Assembly: GCF_020360975.1 (NCBI RefSeq)
Contig: NW_025408672.1
Coordinates: 2,604,001-2,668,000 of the forward strand
Origin: Hirsutella rhossiliensis
Lineage: Eukaryota > Ascomycota > Sordariomycetes > Hypocreales > Ophiocordycipitaceae
DNA: 64,000 bases
Direction of reading: 5' to 3'
The translations under genes were made by a program, and so were the position numbers. This document shows positions 56,868 to 64,000 of this stretch, piece after piece (the stretch's first letter is position 1; each line of letters begins with the position of its first letter). The notes beneath the pieces were generated by a model that saw only the letters and a program-made list of their open reading frames with translations, was not told the origin of the DNA and did not search any database.

Positions 56868-56877
56868 ACTCAAAGCT
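56868..56877 (+). promoter_or_regulatory. candidate self-primer binding site
   Basis: ACTCAAAGCT, two bases after the LTR, is the exact reverse complement of AGCTTTGAGT at 56793-56802 in the LTR. No TGG start of a tRNA-type binding site is seen. In Tf1/sushi-type elements the first bases of the RNA fold back on such a site to prime reverse transcription. Confidence 0.6.
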
Positions 56878-57177
56878 CAATAAGATCGCTTGCCAGCGAT
56901 TAAGCAAATAGGCACCGAGCTTTCACGTCACACGCGCCTGACGTAAATCCAGCGCATCCGTTCTGACCGTTCCGACCAAGACTGACCACCGACCAAGTGA
57001 TCCTCAAGGCTGAGATCACGTCCGTTCCGACCAAGACTACGCGTGTGTAGTCGTCCGACCAACCGTTCCGACCAAGGGATTCGTCCCGTCTGACCTCCGA
57101 CCGTCCCTGCTCGTGCAGGCATCTGACCGTGATTCCGCGTGGTATCATTTCCGACCCTAGACTCTGACCTCGAGACT

Positions 57178-58330
57178 ATGATATCCGAGGAAGCCCTGCC
57201 CTCTGATCAGCCTCGCCGTTCTGCCCGGCTTGCTGGCCAAGCCACTGAATCCGAAATAGCAGCCATGGCTGCCCTGAGCCCCAAGACGCTCTCATCCGCG
57301 AGATGAGGGGACAGATTGCGGCCTTAACGGCCCGTCTAAATGAACGCTCTCCGTCTGTTGAATCAAATCGACAGCACCGGGAGCCCTCGACTGCTTTTGC
57401 CGGCCCAAATGGCCCGGCCTTCCGACCAACAGGCAAAGCTGCCTGGCCTGTTTTTGCCCCTTCCCAGAGGGCAAGAACCCCGAGTACAGCGACGCCGCCA
57501 AATCGCGCATCAAGGTCTCGCGACGTTCTCAGGAAGAAGGACGAGTTCCATTCCTTCATCCTGAGCATAAAGAACAAATTTGACGAAGACGTACGAACCT
57601 TCCGGACTGAGAACAGCCGGATGGTCTGTCTGTATAACCTGCTCGAGGGAAAAGCCCGCCGAGCACTTGAAACCCGCTTCTCCTCTGACACTCGACCCTT
57701 CTCTGGAGTGGCAGAGATGATCCAAGCCCTTGAGTCCGCCTATGGCAATCCGAATGAGCTTTCCGAGGCTCTTGACCGCCTGCAACGCCTCCAGTTTACC
57801 GTGAATGGGAAGACCGACATTGTGGACTTTCTTGCGGAATTTGACTACTTAACTGCGACCGGTCGTGTGCCGAGGACCAGATGAAGCATACCTTGTGGCA
57901 GCACATCCCGGCCAACCTAGATAACAGCCTCTTGACCAAGACCCGTGACGAGTCCGTGACCTACGAGGTTTTCTGTGGGTTCATTAAGGACGCTGTCCAC
58001 TGCCAGAAGAGGAGTATGAGGCAGACACAGGACTCCCGCTCTTCCGACCGATCTCGCCGCGCGCCGACTAAGACTGCTCCGACTACCGCCAAGACTCCGA
58101 ACAAGACCGGCTCGACCCCTATCACCTCGCGTGATGCTGGCAGAGCCTTGACCGACGATGAGAAAAGGGCCCATTGGGATAATGGCACCTGCTTTATTTG
58201 TGGAAAAACAGGGCACCTCTCTCGCGAGTGTCCCGACCGCACCCATGCTGTCTCCCGTGTCGCCTTCGTCCCTGTCCCTGCCAACGACTCTGATCAAGAT
58301 TCGAAACGAATAGGACCATCACAAGTCTCC
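57178..58330 (+). pseudogene. gag of the LTR element, frameshifted
   Basis: Likely start MISEEALPSDQPRRSARLAG at 57178. The frame stops at 57304, while gag continues in another frame (REMRGQIAALTARLNERSPS) from about 57290; one missing base in the C run near 57280 would explain this. A second shift lies near 57865-57880, where the reading passes to DQMKHTLWQHIPANLDN. A CCHC zinc knuckle, CFICGKTGHLSREC, lies at 58190-58231, with spacing C-x2-C-x4-H-x4-C. Gag would form the particle and bind the RNA. Confidence 0.85.
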
Positions 58331-59072
58331 TTGATGGTCCCTAAGGTGTCACAGATAGCGAGTAGGTCTAGCAAGTCATTCACTCAGCCAAGTCAAGTCC
58401 AAGTGGATGGTGTGAGCCTACCTGCCCGCTCCCTCTGTGATACCGGAGCCGAAACCCGTTTGCTGGTTAGCCCAACCTTCGCCCAGTCCGCCGCCCAAAG
58501 ACTCGGAGCCCAGATTAAGGAGCTCCGAGTCGGATTCCTCCAAGACTTCCGTGGAAAGCCAGCCGGCTATATCCAGAAACAGCTGGTCGCCACTTTCGTC
58601 ATCGATGGCCGTTCGTTCGCAAACGAGACATTTGATATAGCTGAGTGTGGCCATGATATCTTTATCGGTCTTTTCTGGATGCGGGAGAAGCGCCTCCTGC
58701 TTGACTGCGCCGCCCGACAGATCATCTGGCCAGATGATCTTCCTGCCTCGCCAAGTTCTCCCGACGATCCAGCTCTCGTCAAGCCCCGCTCGGGTCGGAT
58801 CGACCCTAAGATCCAGGCCGACGCTGAGAGGCGGAACCGCCTGCTCGAGAAAGAGGAGAAACGCTACCGGATCCTCCACAAGAACTGGCGCCGCTCTGAT
58901 CAAGCTCCTCCGGCCTCTGTCCTGACCCGTTACCGACTCCGTCTCCGTCGTTTCAGTCCAAGTCTCCGTCTGCCAAGAAGTCTGTCCGTTTTCAGCTCAC
59001 GACCGCCCCTGCTACCGACTTCGTCTCCGTCGCCTCGGTCCAAGCCTCCGAAGATCAAGCCCTGATTAACGC
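58331..59072 (+). pseudogene. pol, aspartic protease region
   Basis: Continues the same open frame as the zinc knuckle. The catalytic motif CDTGAETRLLV has its Asp codon at 58439. Downstream comes HDIFIGLFWMREKRLLLDCA, the region where gypsy proteases normally carry a second conserved Gly/Leu block. The frame then becomes low-complexity and stops at 59065, while the sequence readable as ASEDQALINALVCQVESHER goes on in another frame. It would cut Gag-Pol if the whole were intact. Confidence 0.82.
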
Positions 59073-60414
59073 TCTGGTCTGCCAAGTAGAGTCTCACGAG
59101 AGATTCGAACAGTGGAACGAACTCGAACCGTTGATGCCCCGGGATCCAGTCCAGCTCGAGCCAAGCTCCGGCCTTGACCAGACCGTCCCTAGTGCTCGAA
59201 CCATTGCTAAAGTCTCCCCGGATCAGAAGACCTACCAGGGACAAAGCATTCCGTTCCTCAGGAGAAGACCCTGAGCATGTTGCTTGTGTCCGTAGTCGTC
59301 TACCGCCCCAGCTCACCCATCTAGAGGGATTCTTCTCGAAGAAAGAGGCCCACACCCTACCTTCGAGCCGACCCGGTCACGATGTAGTCCTAGAGCTTGA
59401 GAAGCCTCTTTCGCCGACAGGACCCCATCGTACCGCACGCCCGTTAAGTATCTGCCTCTAGAGAAAGAGACTGTCGATCACCTCCGGAGATAGACTTCAT
59501 CGAGCCCGATCCGAGTCCGCACGCCGCATCCGTCCTCTTCGCTCCGAAACCGAACACGACCGCCCGCCGCTTCTGCATCGACTACCGTTGGATGAACGAT
59601 CATCTTAAAAGTCGCATCACGCCCGCTCCGTCCTCGAAGGTACTGCTTTCGGTTGCCGTGAAGCTCAACGCTTTACGAAGATCGATGTGATCCAGGCCTT
59701 CCACCGTCTCCGCATGGACCCTGACTCGAGTATTTGACCGCCTTTCGCACCCGTTTCGGAACTTTCCGCTGGAAAGTCCTCCCGTTCGGTCTGAAGGTAG
59801 GTCCCGCCTGGTTCCAGCAGTTTATCAACGCGCAGCTTCACGATCTCCTCGACCGGTGCGCCAGCGCCTACGCAGATGACGTCCTGATCTACTCGGATAA
59901 AGAAGAAGACCACTGGAAAGACTGTCAAGAAGTGATCTGGCGACTCCATCAGGCCAACCTCCAGGGAGACATCAAGAAGTCTAGATTTAACGTGACCAAG
60001 GTTGACTACCTCGGCGTTCTGCTTGAAGCCGGTGTGGGCCTTAGTGTCGACCCTCGGAAAGTTCGATCGATACAAGACTGGAAGTTTGAAGACCTCCGAG
60101 ACCGCACCGCGATCCGATCATTCGTTGGCCTATGCAACTTCATCCGTGTTTTCTGCTACCACGCCTCCGGAGTGGCAGAACCCTTGAACCGGTTGCTTAA
60201 GAAGGATGTTGCCTTTGTGATGGGCCCGGAGCAACGCGAAGCATTTGATCAACTCAAGCGCCTGGCTATCGAAGCCCCGGTCCTCGCCTTCTTTAGACCA
60301 GAACTGCCGACCCGACTGGAGACCGATGCCTCCCGGAATGCCACAGCTGGTGTTCTATGGCAGGAACAGCCTGATCAGACCTGGAAGCCCGTTGATTCTT
60401 CTCTAAGACCATGA
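59073..60414 (+). pseudogene. pol, reverse transcriptase region, frameshifted
   Basis: Pre-RT linker LTHLEGFFSKKEAHTLPSSR (59320 region) is typical of chromoviruses. RT pieces in different frames include FIEPDPSPHAASVLFAPKPN, RRFCIDYRWMNDHL and TAFRTRFGTFRWKVLPFGLK. The active site SAYADDVLIYSD has YADD at 59869-59880 with both Asp intact. At least three frame breaks lie between 59240 and 59735. Confidence 0.88.
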
Positions 60415-60728
60415 CCCCGGCCGAGCGAGCCTACCCAATCCAAGATCGAGAGCTCCTCGCCGTCGTACAGAGTCTAGAGCACTTCTACCCAGAGCTCTTA
60501 GGCCAGAAGTTCGATGTGATCACCGATCACGAAGCCTTAGTCCATTTCTCTACGAAGCGCCTAGATCAGATGGTCCGACTTTCTCGCCCAGTTCGACATC
60601 CGTTTCTCTACCGCCCCGGTCGACTGAACGTAGTCGCCGATGCCCTCTCCAGGAAGACAGCGGAGCTCCCTACCGTAAAGGCCCGGGCCGAGGAACGCAC
60701 GGTGACCCTGATCCTCCGGAAAGGCTAG
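60270..60728 (+). pseudogene. pol, RNase H region
   Basis: RLETDASRNATAGVLWQEQP carries the first catalytic Asp. A frame break at about 60411 separates it from AYPIQDRELLAVVQSLEHFY (catalytic Glu) and FDVITDHEALVHF (catalytic Asp). The end reads PGRLNVVADALSRK, the usual close of gypsy RNase H. Confidence 0.85.
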
Positions 60729-60889
60729 GCTTCGCGACCGACTCTCTAGACCCTACGGCCGCCGGCAACCTGCCCTCAGAACTTTAGTCCCGAACCTAAG
60801 CCTACTAGACCATTAGTTCTGAGGGCCACGAGTGCCCTACAGACCCCAGAAGACCGAGGGATACAGCAGACGCCCGATCAAGACCGCCC

Positions 60890-62112
60890 AGAACTAGACC
60901 CGAACTCGGTCCCGAAGGAGCCGAACTCGTTTCGTTGATCCGCCAAGAGAACCTCCTCCAAGACCTCGGCACCCATGGAACACACCTGATCGTACCAGCC
61001 CAGACCTCAGACAAGCAGACGTTTCTTCAGACCGCGCTCATTCGCGAAGCCCACGAGCCCCAGATCTTCGCTCACGCCGGACAGAACAAGGTGATCAAGC
61101 TGCTCCAACGAGACTTCTACTGGCCAAGGATGAAGGAGGATATCCGTCGTTATATTCGGAACTGCCACGACTGCCGCCGCAACAAAACCCTCGAGACAAG
61201 ACCCTGGACTGCTCCATCCACTGCCCGTGCCGACTTCTGTTTGGGAGCACGTCGAATGTGACGGGAAGGATATGCCGAAAGACCGTTACGGATATGACTA
61301 TGTTTGGACCTTCGTCTGCAAGCTAAGCCGGATTATCGCCACGCTCCCAGGAAAGAAAACGATACAGCAGAAGTCTTAGCTAGCCGCTACTTCCGCTACC
61401 TCTATCGTTTCTTCGGTATGCCCTCGTATGGATTTCTGACAACGCTGGACAGTTTATTTCGCCTTCCTCGCAGAGATTAACCGGCTCACGGGAACGAAGC
61501 ATCGTCATGGAAGCTCCTACACCCTCAGACCCAAGGGGTGTAGAAGTCACAAATCAATACCTGGATCAAAAGCTACGATTCTACGTGACGAAGCATCAAG
61601 ACAACTGGAGTTCCTGCTGCCCGCCCTCGACTTCGCCCATAACTCGTCTTGGCACTCTTCCATCGACATGGCACCGTTAAAAGTAGCCCTAGGCCGAGAT
61701 ATCCGGAACCCCTGTCACTGCCCCGACTGACAAGACCGCTGCCACCGGACCCGCCGCCAGAGCTAGGAACTTGTGCAGACCGCCCAGGAAACCCAGGAAG
61801 ACGCCAGGAATGCTGCCACCGCCGCTCAAGAACGTCAGAAGGAACAGGCTAATAGGAAACGACGACCAACCGACTTTGCCATCGGTGACCGAGTTTTTCT
61901 CAGCAGGAAAGGCTTCGCCACGAACGCTCCGACTACTCGGCTAGATAACCAATGGTCAGGTCCGTTCGTAATCCTGGAAGAACGCGGTCATAGCTACGCA
62001 CTGCAGCTGCCCGAGTCGTACAAAATGAAGAACCTATTCCACGCCGACCGTCTTCGAAAAGCAGCCGATAACCCTTGCCCCAGCAGATCCAGTCACCTCC
62101 GCCACCCGAGGA
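60890..62112 (+). pseudogene. pol, integrase, frameshifted
   Basis: The HHCC zinc region appears as HEPQIFAHAGQNKVIKLLQR, then FYWPRMKEDIRRYIRNCHDC. The catalytic core follows in broken frames: DGKDMPKDRYGYDYVWTFVC (~61260-61330), SDNAGQF (~61435), and GGVEVTNQYLDQKLRFYV (~61535-61590). These have the order of the D, D and E of the DDE core. The C-terminal part FAIGDRVFLSRKGF ... GPFVILEERG ... KNLFHADRLRK is the GPY/F module of chromoviruses. Confidence 0.85.
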
Positions 62113-62425
62113 GATCAACGGTGAACCTGGAGTGGAGGTTGATCAAGTCCAGCAGTCTCGAGTAACCGGTAGGAGTCGACGACTGGAATACCAGGTCTTA
62201 TGGAAGGGATGTGACCCTGATGAGACCTGGTACCCGGCTAGGAATTTCCGTAACGCACCAATGGCATTGAAGATTTTCCACGATGAACATCCGGACGCAG
62301 CAGGCCCACCCGTCAACCTGCAATACTGGATCGAATGTGCTGCAGCGAAGGAGGGCTGCGAGGAACGAGACGATGACGACACAGCAGAGAAAGCCGTGAA
62401 ACCAAGAACCCGCCGCCACGACTGA
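62113..62425 (+). pseudogene. integrase C-terminal chromodomain
   Basis: VEVDQVQQSRVTGRSRRLEY then QVLWKGCDPDETWYPARNFR and NAPMALKIFHDEHPDA form a chromodomain. It carries the WKG block and Trp of the aromatic cage. In chromoviruses this domain steers integration to chromatin bearing histone H3K9 methylation, which fits insertion here inside RIP-mutated DNA. The reading ends at TGA 62423-62425. Confidence 0.85.
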
Positions 62426-62463
62426 CTACCTTGATACGCATATCAAGGCCTTAGACGGGGTAG

Positions 62464-62685
62464 TGTCACGACCCTGGGCGCCAGCGTAGAGCCGCCAGCG
62501 CAGAACCTCACCAGTGTCACGTGCCCAAGCAGCATCACGTGCCCACGCGCGACCTCGTGTCTATATAAGGGCCCGCTCGGTCGTGTAGTCTAGTCTTCCT
62601 TTCTTGCTCCTTAGCTTTGAGTCTTCGTTCATAGTGCCAATACATCTTTATAGCCGTCAAGGCTCGTATGTGCCTGGCCGTAACA
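62464..62685 (+). repeat. 3' LTR, 222 bp
   Basis: Identical to the 5' LTR at 56644-56865 over all 222 bases as far as I can read. Confidence 0.95.
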
Positions 62686-62690
62686 GGTAG
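62686..62690. repeat. target-site duplication of the LTR element, right copy
   Basis: GGTAG directly after the 3' LTR, matching 56639-56643. Confidence 0.9.
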
Positions 62691-62851
62691 CGTATAGCTT
62701 TTTAAGGACCTTTCCTAAGTAGTTAAGTAGACTTATAACCCTATAGGCCTTAGGGATAGTATAGTCTAGCTTATTTTACTTAGGAAGTATAATTCCTATA
62801 GCTTCCTTTTATACCTTAAAGTAGTATCCTTAGTTAAATAGAGCTTTATAG
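62691..62851 (-). mobile_element. RIP-degraded LINE, RT N-terminal segment
   Basis: Minus-strand reading gives KEAIGIILPK, then KLDYTIPKAYRVISLLNYLG and KVLKKLYAT, the first RT block of Tad1-like LINEs. It continues directly into the part left of 56639, so the LTR element split this LINE. Confidence 0.8.
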
Positions 62852-63938
62852 GTATTACGACTATAGCTACTAGGCCGCTAACGGTCGACCGCGTTAAGCA
62901 CGTAATACGGTCTAACGGATAAATAGTCGGCACGACTATCTAATAGATATAGGATCGAGGGGATCGTAAAGATCTAAGTAATCTAGGATTAACGAGATTA
63001 CTACGCTCTATACGATTTAACGTTAGGGATTATAGCTAGGCCTATAATCTAAGGATAGTCTTTATAGGTATATATAGCTACTTACTTTTACTCCTTTAAA
63101 TAAATAGCTTAATAGCTTTTATATATTATAGATCTTTATTACGATTCTATCTTTAATTTTAATTACTTAGTTATAGTCTATAGTCTATAACCTCTAACTT
63201 ATTACTAACGTAATATATATATTATTACTTAGACTACGCCCTATTATATCTATTAATATAAACCCCTTAATAGGTTTATCCCTTAAGAATAATACCGGTC
63301 GTTATATATTAAAAGCTCTTATTTAGTATAATACTACGTTACTCTAAGTAATATTATAACTATTAATATACTTATATAATAAACTAGATTAACTAACTTT
63401 AAAGCTACTATATCGCTTTAGGATATAATATATAAGATTATTACCCTTTAATATAAGGTATAGTTACTTAGGAATAAAGGAGTATAACGACTAGTATTAT
63501 TCTTAAGAGATAAACCTATTAAGGGGTTTATATTAATAGATATAATAGGGCGTGGTCTAAGTAATAATAAGTATATTACGTTAGTAATAAGTTAGAGGTT
63601 ATAGACTATAGACTATAACTATAACTAAGTAATTAAAATTAAAGATAGAATCGTAATAAAGATCTATATTAAAAGCTAGAGAGCTATTTATCTAAAGGAG
63701 TAAAAGTAGGTAGCTATATATACCTATAAAGACTATCCTTAGATTATAGGCCTAGCTATAATCCCTAACGTTAGATTATATAGAGCGTAGTAATCTCGTT
63801 AATCCTAGATTACTTAGATCTCTACGTCCCCTCGATCCTATATCTATTAAATAGTTATACTAACTATTTATCTATTAGACTATATTATATACTTAACGCG
63901 GTCGACCGTTAGCGGCCTAGTAGCTATAGTCGTAATAC
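62852..63938. mobile_element. inverted-repeat element, 455-bp arms
   Basis: Left arm 62852-63306 is the reverse complement of right arm 63483-63938, with few differences; the spacer is 176 bp. The arms open with TATTACGACTATAGC and include GGTCGACCGCGTTAAG. Differences are mostly C or G on the left against T or A on the right, as RIP would leave. TA occurs at both outer ends. No coding frame is visible, so it resembles a foldback or MITE-like element. Confidence 0.75.
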
Positions 63939-64000
63939 GATATCTCCCCTCCTTTTAGTCTTATTTATAAGACCTACTATAGCTGCCTTAGCCGCTATAT
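63939..64000 (-). mobile_element. RIP-degraded LINE, more 5' segment, cut by window edge
   Basis: Minus-strand reading AAKAAIVGLINKTKRRGD resembles the linker between the endonuclease and RT of fungal LINEs. It continues beyond the right edge. Confidence 0.5.

Larger units (their letters stand above)
56644..62685 (+). mobile_element. Ty3/gypsy chromovirus LTR retrotransposon, complete but coding-defective
   Basis: A 6,042-bp element with two 222-bp LTRs (TG...CA) that are identical base for base as read, flanked by GGTAG target duplications. Internal order is gag with a zinc knuckle, protease, reverse transcriptase, RNase H, integrase and a C-terminal chromodomain. Protease-RT-RNaseH-integrase order plus a chromodomain marks Ty3/gypsy chromoviruses. 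The coding region is open only in pieces because of at least eight single-frame breaks. The element is GC-balanced and shows no RIP-like decay, unlike the LINE it sits in. Confidence 0.93.

Overview
The window looks like nuclear DNA of a filamentous ascomycete, most likely a Sordariomycete and perhaps Hypocreales. The reasons are compact GC-rich genes with short (44-152 nt) spliceosomal introns, fungus-specific families (Gwt1, a Clr5-domain factor, a GLEYA adhesin), several secreted proteins with processing sites, and AT-rich tracts that look RIP-mutated (repeat-induced point mutation) around transposons. Genus and species cannot be told from sequence alone.

Left and middle part (1 to about 41 kb): GC-rich DNA with widely spaced genes and long intergenic stretches full of microsatellites. 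In order: the 5' half of GWT1 (minus, cut by the window edge); a two-exon unknown protein at 1.4-2.6 kb; 8.4 kb without a convincing gene; a four-exon processive GT2 polysaccharide synthase (minus, 11.1-12.8 kb); a long repeat-rich gap with weak small ORFs; a secreted protein with three CX10C/CX10C units (minus, 21.8-23.3 kb); a weak two-exon small gene at 27.4-27.8 kb; a serine-rich coiled-coil protein (29.4-30.8 kb); a crotonase-family enzyme (minus, 31.7-32.6 kb); a type II membrane GT32-like glycosyltransferase (34.9-36.0 kb); a Clr5-domain protein (36.3-38.4 kb); and a previously unmarked spliced gene for a tiny secreted peptide with eight cysteines (minus, 38.95-39.29 kb).

Right part (about 41.3 kb to the end): an accessory, AT-rich region. 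It carries a GLEYA-type adhesin with tandem cysteine repeats, a secreted 241-residue protein, a broken NYN/OST-HTH gene, and non-coding A+T-rich DNA with at least one pair of diverged repeats. From 54.2 kb onward a RIP-ruined LINE lies on the minus strand. A 6,042-bp Ty3/gypsy chromovirus with identical 222-bp LTRs and a 5-bp target duplication is inserted in it, and a 1.09-kb inverted-repeat element also interrupts it near the right edge.

How it fits together: housekeeping wall and GPI-anchor functions (Gwt1, GT2, GT32) sit in the stable GC-rich part. Secreted, repeat-bearing and damaged genes sit at or inside the transposon-rich part, the layout often called a two-speed genome. The most interesting items are the eight-cysteine CxC peptide, the secreted CX10C protein, the GLEYA repeat adhesin, the apparent self-priming signal of the LTR element, and the contrast between its identical LTRs and its badly frameshifted coding region.
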